From positions 19,581,207 through 19,645,206 of the forward strand of contig NC_037638.1 of NCBI RefSeq assembly GCF_003254395.2: a stretch of DNA of 64,000 nt, read 5' to 3'. A program made the position numbers and the translations under genes. Positions 14,701 to 28,100 of the stretch are shown here, in pieces. The notes below the pieces were generated by a model, which was given only the letters and a program-made list of their open reading frames with translations, was not told where the DNA came from and did no database searches. Source of the DNA: Apis mellifera (taxonomy: Eukaryota > Arthropoda > Insecta > Hymenoptera > Apidae). Position 1 is the stretch's first letter, and each line of letters begins with the position of its first letter.

Positions 14701-15156
14701 AAAGAATTGACGAAGGATATGCCTGAAGAAAAAGTATTCTCTTTAATGTCTGATCCTGCTTGTCCAGGTAAAAATGTAAATTTATAACACATTGATTATC
14801 AATTTAGTTTACTATAAATGAATTAAAAATTTTACCTATATGTGATTTATAAAAAATATGTTTAACTTATTAACATAAACATACAAAAGTATTACTTTAT
14901 ATTATATATTATTTTATAACATATCATAAACGATATATTAAGTAAATATGTATGTATGTATGTATATATGTATGTTTGTATATATATATTTTTTTTTTCA
15001 TGCAAAATACAATAAATAATACTTATAGATGCAACCATATCAGAAGATTTGCCTGCAGATGAAAGCGGTAGTCGACTAGATACAGATGCACCTGCGGTAG
15101 TTAAATTGGAAGTGCCTACAAGAAGTGAAACTCCAAAAGAGTCAGAGGCCAAGTAA
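11704..15156 (+). CDS. Jasper: PWWP and integrase-binding-domain chromatin protein, LEDGF/HDGF family (12 exons, about 549 aa)
   Basis: Exons: 11704-11784, 12194-12264, 12445-12602, 12731-12873, 13156-13357, 13442-13531, 13613-13961, 14020-14194, 14274-14327, 14415-14480, 14635-14767 and 15029-15156, all in phase from ATG to TAA. Residues about 8-90 form a PWWP domain: GDKVFAKVRGYPPWPAK, with PPWP replacing PWWP, then YSVYFYGTGET. A charged, lysine-rich linker with nuclear-localisation-like basic clusters (KKRRGK, SGRKIKPKR) follows. From about residue 365 a helical domain (WLRIEAQLLQLDAQIKSNLG, HPHIVGTVKRLRRYIGN) matches the integrase-binding domain fold of LEDGF/p75. PWWP domains of this family read H3K36-methylated nucleosomes. 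The fly homologue is Jasper; the symbol is by family recognition only. CpG-poor. Confidence 0.9.
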
Positions 15157-17206
15157 CATAGTGACTTTTTGTATCTGATAATGTGAAAATCATACTTACT
15201 TTTTTGTACTAATATAGTACATTACATGAGTGTCTTAAAGTTGAAAAAAAAATTCACTTTTTTTGCACTTGAATATCACTTTTGGATCAATTTTGACACT
15301 ACATTTTATTTTATGGGTTCTCTAGTAAATTATCATAACTCATCTTTCTTGTAATATCTGTAACTAGGAAACCCATTATTATATGAATGAACAGTTTGTA
15401 CTCTGTACTCTGTTAAAAATGTTAAGAAGATTGTTTAATTATATAGCACCTAAGATTTAGAGTAGATGTCATTAATTATTTACTCTATTCAATAACATGT
15501 TTCTTTAATAATTACAATTTTTTTTTTTGCGTCATTAAGGCAATACCAAAAAAAGAAAAAAATATTTCTGAAAAATATATAGATGTCTTTGTTGTTTAAC
15601 ACCATACTAAATTTATCTACTTAAGTAACATCAAATACCAATGTACATATAAGAAAAAATTGCAATACTCCTCTATATGTAAAAGTTAGGAACATGACAT
15701 ACTGTAGAGGTCGATAATAATCATAAATTGGTTGATTTCAATGCAAATTTTCAATAAGTTATTGAAATTAACGTTTTGCATTTTCAATCAAGTGTTTTCA
15801 TAGCACTTTAAAGGCATAATTGAATATCGTTCAAATAAATAAATAAATCGTTCAAAAAAATAAAAATATATGGTTTATTACTTGTATAAAATATTTTTGA
15901 ATCTCAGATAAAGATTTTTCTTTTTAAAATTCAAACGTGTTCATAAAGCTGCTATTGTTACTGGATTGTACAAATTAGAAAAATGATAATTTCTAAACAT
16001 TTAAAAAAATACACATAAAAGACTTTATAATAACTTATATGTAATTTGAAGCGAATAAATATTTATCCTAAATAAAATTTTTTAGGACAGAAATTTTTGA
16101 ACTCGTATAGCTTATTGTTATAAAATTACAATTGTAATGTAAATTATATTATGTCTTTTATACGGTCAAAAAACAAAAAAGTTATAAATAAACATTTATT
16201 TGCATCCAGTACTTTTCCTAATAGCACAATAATTGTTTAACCTCGCACACATTTATCGGTTGATTTTATTTAAATTAAGTACGGTATTTATCTTAATATA
16301 AATGTACTTTTGTAAACATTTGTCGAAAAAAAGATACTGTAAAAGTAATATTGTTAATAAAAACAAATTAATGTATTTTTTTCGTCGAATAATCAAAAAA
16401 TCATTGTTACACTTATTTACTTACATTATTTACATTTAAGTTTTTTTTTTTTTTTTTTTTTTTTACATTTTTTTAATGTTAATTCGAAGAAATGCCTTTG
16501 AAGTGCATTGAAAACGAAAAAGGTAATAATTAAATATTTTCCGTTTAGAGTTTTATGCTATTTTTAGTTGATTAATTATTTTTTTAATAATTATGTTAAA
16601 ATTTATTGCGTATCCTTTAGAGAATACTACACTGATAATAACTGATATGTTATATATTATATAAATATTATGATTGCTGAAAAGATAAATGTTTCTTTCA
16701 AAATGTTAAAAAACAAATATTTTGAATAAAAAACTTTCTGTAGATTTTGATGGTTTTTTTAAAGCTTTATAAGTTTCTTTGTATTTTATATCTATTATAA
16801 TTTTTTTCTTATCTATGATTTTATCTAATTAGAATCGATCGCTTATGATATTAATAATAAATATCATATAAATTTTGTTGCATGCAAAGTAATTGCATAT
16901 ACTTTTAATATAATTTAATATTTAATGTTGTTTTTCAAACAGGCTACTATAAAATAAACCGTAAATCATGGAGTTGTTGCATTTGTGTGTTATTTATTAT
17001 TAGAAATGCAACAACTATATTTTAAGAAAATGAAAATATCAAGAAATAAAAATTACGAAATTAAAAAAAAGTGATATTTGATAGTTACACATACGAATGA
17101 GAAGAAGACAAAGTGCATTGTCCATATAAATTTCTTTTATATTTAAATATAAATGAGAATATATATTTTTATTAGTTCATATATAATTTTTTTCGGACAT
17201 AAAAAA
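15157..17206. other. 3' UTR of the PWWP gene and intergenic spacer
   Basis: AT-rich, with no coding segment recognised. Several AATAAA-type poly(A) signals occur downstream of the stop, for example around 15,834-15,844 and 16,360. A long T run lies at 16,440-16,464. The last part should contain the promoter of the gustatory receptor. Confidence 0.5.
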
Positions 17207-18686
17207 ATGGTAGATAAATCATATTGGTCTCGAAATATGGATCGATTGACTTTGCTATTCTTTTTTTTCTTCAAATTTGCCGGTCTTGCTACGTTTTCTT
17301 TAAATAATCGAGCAAATTTAAACAAGAAGAACTCGGAAAATACCATGTTTTTTATCAGTTCTAAACTGGGAATACTTTACAACTTGTTTGGCAGCTGTCT
17401 AATAATCGCATTGAGTTTCTACTCGATACCAATTACAATGTATGCAGATTATGTTCACAAAACAATTGTAACAATTACCATAGAAATTTTCCTAATAATA
17501 TTAGGCTGTTTTGTTATGACTTCAACTTTATTATTTTATTGCATATTTGAATCGGTTATCATAAGAATTGGAAATTACTTAATTAATATTGAAAATGTGT
17601 TGCGTCACTTGCAACAACCACTAAATCGAAAACACATTTTTAATGTTTTATTTTTCATCTGCTTATTCATGTTAATCTTACTCATCATTCTTTTGATTAC
17701 TGAAATCAAAAATTTCAATCCTAATCCACTAGTACTAATGGCAAGTATTATACCTTTGATCTTCGTAGGTTTGCTTTTCATTCAATATTTTTTCGTGCTT
17801 AATTTAATATATGCAATTTTTGTAAAATTAAATTGCATTATACAAAGCTTTTGTCGAACTAGATACGATGATATAAATTTTAAAATTTTGAATCAGACTC
17901 GATGTGTGTTTATGAGTTATTCAAAAATTCAACTTTTTATTCAAATTCGAGACATTTACGATCATCTTTGCGATATTTCCAGAGAAGTTTCAGACTTTTA
18001 TTCTTTTTCTATTCTCACAGCACTCTCTTTTATTTTTTTGGTAATATTATACAACTTTTATTATCTTTTTTTACATTTTGTTAACGATAAATTGAATTTT
18101 TTACTTATTACAAATGCCATAATTTGGATAATGTTACCATTGTCTCTTCTTGCTTTGCTAACTTCGAAGGTAACCAACGTGATAAATGAGGTAGGGAGAT
18201 TAAAATTTTTTTTTTTTCTTTTTCTTTTGAAAATAATTATTCTAAAAACTTAATTTAATGCATTTTTTTGCAGATCGAAAAAACTGGATGTATTATACAT
18301 GTTTTGTTAAATTGTACGATCGATCGAGAAACGAAAATAGAGGTAAAATGATATTTACAAATTCGATCGTCTTAACGATTTCGTTGTTTTATATATTACG
18401 TACATCTTCTAGCTCGAACAATTTTCACTTCAATTGTTGCATCAAAAAGTGAAGTTTACAGCGAATGGATACTTCACATTAGATAATACTCTTTTTCAAT
18501 CGGTGAGCGAAAATTGGCCAATTATTATAAGTTTTGTTTGAATGCGGCGAATATACATTATTTGATATTTTTTATTATTGTTAGATGATTAATACAGTAA
18601 CTACGTATATGGTGATTTTGTTTCAATTTCAAATGGAAATTTCAAATGAAAATGATAAATTCTGCAATTGCACGCAATGCAGATAA
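17207..18686 (+). CDS. Insect gustatory receptor (7tm_7 family), intact, 4 exons, about 414 aa
   Basis: Exons: 17207-18190, 18274-18342, 18413-18502 and 18585-18686, all in phase to TAA. The first exon encodes about seven strongly hydrophobic stretches in a protein of the usual Gr length. The C-terminal short exons give the family layout: a phase-0 intron after SKVTNVINE, then IEKTGCIIHVLLN, then LEQFSLQLLHQKVKFTANGY, and finally TVTTYMVILFQFQ, the diagnostic TY...QF signature of the last helix. Grs are chemosensory ion-channel subunits in the dendrites of taste neurons. I chose the methionine of MVDKSYW (17207) as start; an upstream in-frame ATG at 17153 is possible. No frameshift or stop is visible, so it appears functional. 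I cannot name the subfamily. Confidence 0.9.
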
Positions 18687-18929
18687 TCGTAAAAAAACAC
18701 AATTATCATACAAATTGGATTTTCGATCTTTGATACTTGGAGACAAGGGAAGAAGAGAGGATATATAGGATACATAATTTATGTGGGACAATAAGAATTC
18801 ATTTCTCCGTTTTATCCATTTCTCTCGTTTATAAATAAATATAAAAACATTAAATATGTAAAATAAAGATAAATTGAGAGAAATGAATTTTATCGATAAT
18901 CAATACTGTACTTCTTTTTTTTCTTTTTT

Positions 18930-18961
<32 letters not shown>

Positions 18962-21900
18962 CAGAATTTATCAGCAATTCCGTTAAAGAGGACTAATACA
19001 TCGATTGCATGCATGGCAGCGACTTATATGATTGCAGCTGATTATATACAATTGTTGCTCGCAATGAGTCTCCTCCTGAACTATTGTGTGTATTATGCAC
19101 ACCACGTAATCAATCACAATTGTGTGCACACAACTTGTTTATCCTTTATACCCAAGTACATACTGCTTAATTATTAACAAAATTATTCGTTACACACTTT
19201 TCTATTCATAATGAAAATTAAATGATATCGAGAATGATGAACTTTAGTATATACAAAATAAACTGGCAATAAAATCTATATATATTTGATGCTATACGAT
19301 ACTATGCTTAAATTTATATTTCTATGCTTTCAACTTCGATCGATCATCATTATTTTTGAAAAATCTTTGGTATTCCATTGTGATTATGCTGGACTAGATC
19401 TTCTAAATAATGCATAATATACACTTATGATATTTTTATAAAAAAGACGGAGTAAACATGTTTGCGATTTTTATAAAATATGCAAATTAAATGTTACTAT
19501 ATGCAATTAATATATTATCTAGCAGAATATCGTTTCACATCTCCATCATTTTATTATAATTTTTTACATGTATCTTTTAAAGAAGAGTTTCATTTATCTC
19601 GCACATGATATACAAAATGGTGTTTCTTTTTTTGTATCTTTAAAACAAAAGGCGCGAATAACGACGGTCTTTCTCAGTGGAAAATCTAATCACAACCAGT
19701 TAATACTTAAGCAGCGATATAACAAACATATTTCTTAAACATCATCAGAAAAGTTCGCGTATAGCTCCAATTAATGACTTCTTTCCCATTGCGAGCTTAT
19801 ACAGAACTGCAGATGATTTTCTTTCTTAAATATATATACAAACACACGTAACATCAACACGAACGATTGCCTTGTTTCGTACTTTGTTGTAATAATATCA
19901 ATGGAGATGTTCCAATATAATGTTGTACAGGATGAGGCTTATTAACGCCCCCTTATCATTCTTAGTCGTTTAATTTACGATGTTTTTTCGTGAAATACAA
20001 AGAATTCAATCGTTCTTCGTTTACCGACTTATCACGCAATTTTCGACTGTATTTGTAAAGCCTTGGAAATTTAACGTGTATAATAATTTGATAACGTGTC
20101 ATTTGAAAAATATCGTATTAAATTATTCTCTTTTAATCTTCTCACACCAATCGTCTCATTTTTCCATCGATCGGGTTGAAAATCGGAGAAGAAAAATGAC
20201 AACTTATTCGTGCAACGATCCGCATAAATTTTTATTTAAATTTTTAAAAATCGAGATCGTTACACTTACTATGTGAAAGACTGCAGTATGATAAAAAATC
20301 TCATTGTTCGTTTCCCTTTCTTGAAAAAAAGGACATCCTTCAAGGGACGGCGTTACACATGGGAAAATTCAGTCGTGCTAAAATTTTGATAAAAAATATG
20401 GAAAATGATTCTCTGCTATTAATTCTTCCCGAATGAGTTTTCATACAATTAAATTTCAGTGTAAAAAACATGTACATTTATTCTATTAAATAATATAGAT
20501 ATTGTCGCTGTTGGCCGGTATTATATACGTATATCGAAAATTTTCAGAAAATACTCTTTAAGAATTTGCATAAAAACCAATCGAGTTAAAAAAAGAAGTT
20601 GTTGCATAATTTGTTGGTCGAGGATGAATTTTGTCAATTTTTCGACTTTTTTTTTATGATCGAGGACATGCTCGGCCAAGCTTCACTACGAGACATCCCT
20701 CGAAGGAAACGTCGATATATCAAAGGGGTTTTCTTGGCATACTTCATCATCCTCTTCGGGCACGAACTATCTTTAATCCATATAATCATTAAATTACAAA
20801 TTACACGTTATTGCACACTGACAACAATATTTTCATCGATAAATTCATGATTCAATAAATGACAATTCACGCATCAAATTATCAGTGAATCGAATCTTAA
20901 AGCTAAAACATTTTATTTTAAATTTTAATCATGTGCGTTTCTTCATTTTCTTCTTTTTTTCTTTTTTTTCCTTTTTTTTTCTTTTTTATATGAATAAAAT
21001 ACGTTCATGTTAGTTACAATCTAGATATATGTCAGTGGCACTCATTAATTGCACTCGATCAAATTACAAATGCAATGAGATAAGATAGTCTTGCATGCGA
21101 TTTTATTTTCTGTAAAATAAAAAAAAAAAATTATTTTTCACTTATTTTTATCGCTGTTTAAACTTTCATATAGGTATCAAAGTGTTCCACATGCTTCAAT
21201 TTGATTATTGTTCTTGATAATTTTCTTTCAACGATTCACCATAATTGTGTTTGTAACCTGGCTGGCAATAACGCGTACGGTAAAAATTAAAACATATTGT
21301 ATCGATTAATTGGAATCTTCGGGATATTTTAACGATTAAAAACGATCTTGCGAATCGTTCCCAGTGTAGCGTTGTTTTCGTTAAACAGAAGTCTCGGCCG
21401 AAGTAGTGCCGTTAATCGTTAACGGGCTGATGCTTTCCTTCGATCGTATCAAGTCTATCTGAAACGACCAAACCAAATATTTCGCATAATTTGCCGAAAC
21501 GTATCAAGGACGAGCCAATCGTTTTAAACAAGCATTTAACGTACGTAATGAAAATCTTTAAAAAATTTTAAAAATTAAAAATTTAGCGGAGCATCGAATA
21601 CACTGAACCGTGATGGCAAATTCGTTTAAAAATTGAATTTAAACATATGTTATTGTATTAAAACTATGTCACACGCAGATTACATTACGCAACAAATAAT
21701 AACGTTTTTTTTTTCGTACGAAAAATTCATGCAAATAATAGAATTAATCTACGAACGAAGATGCAAACGATAAAGATCGCAAAGTGCAAAAGTGAATTAA
21801 AAAATTATATCATATTGCAATATTAATATATATAGAAAACAGAGATCAGATTCATCGAAATCTTTTCTGCTGCTTCTTATTTTGATACTTATTGGTATAT

Positions 21901-22178
21901 ATTTGCGTATATATTGCATGCTGCAACTTAATTATGCAACGTAATAACACAATCGAAAATGGATCCGAAAATAGATCTTCTTTTCTATCGGAATCGTCAT
22001 GGCTCCTAAGGGAAAAAAATCTATATCTAAAAGACGACTCCGTTCGAGGGTTCCGTGCAGCCCCCTTTTATACTCTTACTCACACAGTAGCGTACATGGG
22101 GGTATGTTGCATGCCGGTGTATTGGTGCTCTTGCTGTGTGACTTGCCATGTGATTTATCGGTTTGGTGATGGTGGTGG
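18687..22178. other. Intergenic region; probable 3' UTR of the SLC4 gene at its right end
   Basis: No conserved coding segment was found. Open frames of 98, 83 and 96 codons (19,980-20,276, 20,599-20,850, 21,892-22,182) lack recognisable domains; the last is antisense to the SLC4 terminal exon. Sequence next to 22,179 should be the 3' UTR of the minus-strand transporter. A mixed T-rich/poly-T tract lies at about 18,912-18,958. Confidence 0.5.
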
Positions 22179-25100
22179 CTAGAATTTAGAGTCATTTACG
22201 TTTGTCACCTTGATAGAGATCCCACTGTCATCTTCATCCTCTTCGGTCATCGTAGTCAGCCTCGTAGTCTCGTCGGCCATCAACAAGTTATCTTTCTTCG
22301 AGTGCTTTTTTTGCTTTCCCGCGCTAGATTCGAATCAATTTATCAATGTCACATTAAGCCCACTGAATGATAATGGATGGTAATGGATTCTACTTCGTTA
22401 AATCAGGTAGACGTACTTGATTAGTTTGACTTGTTTCATTTTCTCGTTGCCTTCATTTACTTGTTGCCAAATCCCTGTCTTATTCACTTCTTCGCTGATA
22501 TTGATGCTCGCCATTGGGATTTTCATAATGTTGCCATTCGCCAATGAGATTTGTATATTACCTGATGGACCATATCCGATGGATTCGTTTTGTTCCTGAG
22601 AGACAGATTGTAAATTCAGCTTCAATTGCTTAAATCTCGTTAATTTCAAGAAAAAAAAAAAAAATCAAGCCATGCATTGAACTCAGCAAATCTCTCTGCA
22701 CTACCATAGATTTTGGTATTCCATAGACTTCGAAGAACAGTGGATTTAGGTGTAAAAAAAAGCGGTTATTTCGGTTAGCATCGTTCGGTTAGCTGGAAGA
22801 TGGAAAAAAAAAAGTGAATTTGCATTCGGCTGAGAACGAGGAGCAGGTGTCGCGTGGATATAATAGCCTTCGTGACTCGTGCAGAGACGAATCGCCTCAA
22901 TCATTCTATTATTTTTTTTTATGTATATATACTTATTTCATTAATTCATGATATTATAATTACACTACCGATAAAACGAATCGCTGGAAACGATGGTCGA
23001 GATCTATGCCATCATTGCCACACGATCATAAAAAAATATATAAACACAGTGCACGACATCTGAAGTTCAGCGTAAAGGTGTAATCTTCAGCAGGGATGTA
23101 GATACAAATGTTAAAAATTTTCGATGCTGAGGAACTATGGACGTGCGCTTATGGTCACGTACCGATGACAGCCGCAGGATTCGACGACCACTGGGTACCT
23201 TTACGTCTCTGGCATTCTTTCATTTCCTCATAGATTTCTCTCTCATTCTCCGATTTTCTGAGGATTTTTTTATCTTTTATATTTTTCTTATTTTTCTCTT
23301 CCCCTTTCTACCCCTCGAAAATTATACATTTCTCTGTAACTGTGTGCTCTTTAATGTGTGGTGTTCGAAGATCTTGCTTCTTTTAAAAAATATTTCGTGA
23401 TTGAATGTCTGTTAAAAAGGAGGAGGTATTTGGTCGCTGTAGCAGCGAGAAAAGATTTCTGTATCGAAGATCCATCCGATTCTAATGTACAATCTACGTG
23501 TATTTTGTGACACGTGTCGGAGTTTGGTGATTACATGCAAACAAAATGTATTGTTATTTGTATATCGTGTGCTGAACGTGTTGATAAATACTAAGGAAAA
23601 AACTTGGGATTACAGATAGATTTGTGTGTGTTCTTAAACAACGATGTATTTTTCATATGTAAGGTAGGCAATGTGTTCGATGATACATTAAGCCGATACA
23701 TCATGTGTGTCAAAAGATAATCGAAACATTGACTTCGTTATAGTTTTTTGTGTATTGTCGTAAAATGACAGTTTTCAGAAACTTAATAATAAAAAAAAAA
23801 AGAGAAAAAAAAAAGAAAAAAAATTTATTCGTGTTTTTTAAATAAAAAACTTATATCAATAATGATCAAACTATGATTAATTTCATATGAATTTTTCGAT
23901 GATATAAATATCTTTGATAAATATATACTTTCATCTATAATTGATATAATTTAACTACAATAACAAATTTATCCAGGTTTTAAAATAATTGTATCCAAAA
24001 TGATATCATTCGAACGATGGTATAACTAACTATTACATGTAATTAATACTGGTCAGGCCGAGTATTTTAACACGCGCAATTATGTATGTGCGACGAGATA
24101 ATTGTTTTAGTTGTAAACTTTATGAAACCATCGGAATACATATCTATCTTTTTCATTAATTTTTGTGCAGGCCATCTTCGTCATTCAGGCACATTTAATG
24201 GCAAATTATTATTATTGCTTCGATCGGAAAGACAACGAGAGAACAGCGAAAAGACGAAACAACGCGTAGCAAAATTTAGGCCACTTTCATACGATCAATC
24301 GTTAAAATATCGCGTTCTTCTTCGTGTTTCCGACAAAATGTGGGCTCGTCGCATACAGTTACCGTGACCACGGGGCAAATATTAGCCACGCGATCACTTT
24401 TTGTGTGCTATTTACGACCAATGATGATATTTAGTATTCGTCTCACGGTGCTAACCTCGCCGCTCTCCAGTTGACGAAGATCTTCGGCATGTTTTTTGCT
24501 TGGTTCCGGCATAATATCGTCCAGGATCTTCAACTCCCGTTGCGTGAACATCAAATCTAAGGACTTGCGTATTCCAATCATCACCATCAGCTGCGTGAAA
24601 TATTATTCGAGAGTGAGAAAAAATAATAAATAATAACAAACAATACAATATTCCTATAAGATAATAAAATACTCAATCAATATATTAAATATCGTTCTTG
24701 ATTTATCACGATTATCGTTCGATAAATATCTAACCATCAAAGGGAAGAGAATGGAAGTACTGCTGAAGGATTTGATGATCCACAAACAGGCTAAACAAGT
24801 CAATTGTATCGTTGTAAATAGGTGTACGCGTTTCAATGGTACCTGGAACATTTAGATCGTCAAACATTCGGTTCACGCGAACAATCACTCATACTCATTT
24901 CAATTATCTCACCTGACGAAGAAACATATAATCGGGTTGGTATTTAACCGGCATCAACATAATTAAAATTCTGTCGAAAAATTGAAGTCCTTTCAACGAA
25001 GCGACTCCCATATAAAGAAAAACGCCGAATAATACCGGCATAGGTATGTGTCTCAACATTGGTGTGAGTAGGACCGAACAACCGATCATCAAAAAGATTA

Positions 25101-28100
25101 AAATATGCGTTACTCGCTGCTCGCGAACACCAAGGAACCGTGGTTTTTCTCCTGGTGCGGCGCATTCCGATTCCAGTTTCAACGAGTTCACATGATTAAT
25201 CGAAAGTACGGTTGCCGCTACGAACCAGGGTAATCCCATTACCGAGCAAATTTCTATCAGAATCGCGAGAACGAATAGATCCAAATGATAGCCACATCCT
25301 TTCTAAATACGAACAATACAATTTATGGATAATTTTTTAATAATAAAAATTTTGTTTTTAAAATCAAAAAAACTTGCCTTTAATTTATTCTCTTTCCTAT
25401 TTACTATCACGGCTGTGATTTGTTGATCCATAAAAATCAATATAGTACCTAATAAAGCTGGCAGACTTGCAACAATAGCGCTCCACCATGGATTACTTTG
25501 AAAAGGCCAGATTATCCATCCTCGATCGGCCAACGTTGGCTTGAATTCCGTTGGTACCTCGAGTTTCGGCGTGGGAATATTCGCGAAATGATCGAGAGTA
25601 CTCATCGAAAAAATTGCTATGATCACCGCAAAATCACTAACGACTTGTCTGACCTATATCATTACACGCCAAGAGTAAAAAAGATCGATCGTAATTGGTT
25701 TTACGCGACGCGTAAACGTCGTATCTATACCTTTGACGGAAAGAAGAGAGCGTTCTTGAAGTCTTTGAGCTCAACGGATAACAGAAATGTGCCCATGAAT
25801 AGTATAATTGACATGAGGAACACATCAGGTATATAGTGCGGTAGGTTGCAACCGTCGCCCACTAGCGTACCGTTGTAATTCTGAAAGAAAAACGATTCAT
25901 CAGTGGTATAACAGTGTGCCGAGTCAGACACAGAGTCTTGAAATCAAGCTGCCGTTGCAGTTTGTAATTTCGGCTAACGAGTAGTTTTCAATGTGTGACG
26001 TTCAATTAACCTGGCACGTTTTTTGATCGAGCGCCGTCCAATTAATGTTGTCGTAGCTAGACGGTAGGCTGCCGTTCGGCGGCCTACACCAACACTCGTA
26101 GTCGAACGGATCGTTTGCATGGGTATTAATAGGATATTTCTTGCCGATGGACAATACGTTTTCAATGGCCTGAAACACAGAAATTCTTACTCGTAAATAT
26201 CCTCTCTAAATCCTGAATTAAGAAGCTGATGGATCAGATTAAAGCTTAAGAGTATTGGATTTTCGCGGCCACTTTCTCATCAAGATCGAGGCCAATCGAA
26301 CTTTCAAGTTGTTCAAGTTTTGAAGCCCGCGAGAAGCGCTTCGATTAGAAGCGTATACCTTGCAATTCGTGACCCAAATGCAGGCGATTTTGCTGATGAT
26401 GCGATTCGCGAAGCACATACAGTTATATCCCCCATCCAATTAAGTCGTATCGCGTCAGAAGGACACGGTTGCGCAATTAAGATCCACCAAGGTAACAAAA
26501 TTGCAAAGTAGTTGAGATATAAGAATCGATTACTTACTTTATAGATGAAGATAAACGCGATCAGGGTGGCGAAGTTTTCTTCTGTGAAACGTGTGATGTA
26601 GCACACGAAAGCACTAGCGTCGATCGCTACGAGAATTACCAAAATTAAGGTTATCCATGAGCCAATCCAAAAACGGAACGACATGTAGTTCCAATCCGAT
26701 TTCCTACGAGCATATCGCACAATTTCGTTACGTCTCAACGAGGAGCGCTCTTATATTGCAAGAACTTACTTACTTGCAGAATTCATAGACTATCGTCTCG
26801 AAGACTAAAACGGGACCGGTTGAACCGAGGATGGTTAAAGGTTGTCCAGAAAAAAATCCATATCCGATACCGCAAACGAAACCAGATACTAACGACTCCA
26901 TGGCGGCCATATTTTTTCCCGTAGCCTCGCCCAGTAAACCGCCAAACGTGATTATAGGCGAGAGACAGGCAAAATATAGAAAGATAAAAGAAGCTACACA
27001 TTGAAGAGCCAACGCGTCTTTGAAGTCGGAGAAATAAAACGGCGCTTTCCTCTTGATATCGTTTATCAAACCACCGAAAAGCTTACCAGACCTCGAGAGT
27101 CCGGATTCTTCCCTCAATTTTTGTTCATCAGCTTCTTCGTCCAGTTCTTCTTTCGGTTTTTCTTCTTTCGGTCGTTTCCTTACATCCTAAGCAAATTGAT
27201 CATTAAAATCGATTCTTATGAATATTAATTTACAGATCGTCTACGATCTATATTGTACCTGCGAAGGAATGGCAGCAGGCGGTTCTATTCTGATCGCAGG
27301 ATCCCATTCTCCTGGTGGTAGAACCGTGACCGCATCCAAGAACTCGTCAATTCCGGCGAGAAGATGATTTCTGTTCTTCGCCTTGTAAGCCACATCGTGG
27401 AAGACCTCGTCAGACATCAAAGTAGCCATTGCGCGACCAATCTCGTGGAAACCAGTGAGCCCTCCCTAAAAATGCATCGAATCGTTATCCCATCTAATGG
27501 ATTCGAATAAATTAATTTATTTATCGTGTTATCGTGTTTCGCTATGATCGATAACCGAAAGATAAAACAATTATCAGGAAAAGGAGACAAACGATTGAAA
27601 TGAATTGGAGAAGACAATCTCAAATGATAGTTCTCGTTCAAATTAGGTAGAAATTGTTTTGTGTATCGAGCCCTCGAGATCGAGAATAGTTCAGGCAATC
27701 AGCGTGCACAATTACTTCGTTAAAACGTTAATTACTCGAAAGGAGCTTTTCATCGAGTTACCCGAGAATCTACATTTCTACCTCGATAGATATACACGAT
27801 TGCTCTACTTTCAATGTTTCATCCGTATAATTCCGATATCCGAATTCGAATCGATTTAATACTCGAAACGAAACGAATTATGTTTTCTTTCTAAAAAATC
27901 TTCAACAAATCTTACCGTTGGTCCAAGCAGAACAAATATAAATCTCGTTGGCACAGGAACTTCCGTCAAATCGCCCATTATTCCAGCTTGGCTCAATCGA
28001 ATGAAAGCCGACAGACTTTTATCTAAAAAATCCACCTCTCCTACGAGAATATTGCTCGCCTCGGCTCCCGCAGGTATCTTCCGCATGAAATGCGTATTAC

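Noticed and set aside
17153..17206. Upstream ATG of the gustatory receptor
   Set aside because: It would add a hydrophobic stretch ahead of the usual N-terminus; the methionine at 17207 fits the family better, though this is not certain.
22417..22595. Starting this Ndae1 exon further upstream at the long open frame (about 22,649)
   Set aside because: The acceptor CTGTCTCTCAG at 22,596 is strong and gives the phase 0 required by the previous exon; the upstream part is intronic.
24086..24367. 93-codon plus-strand frame between Ndae1 exons
   Set aside because: Antisense to an intron of a well-supported gene, no domain, no conserved look.
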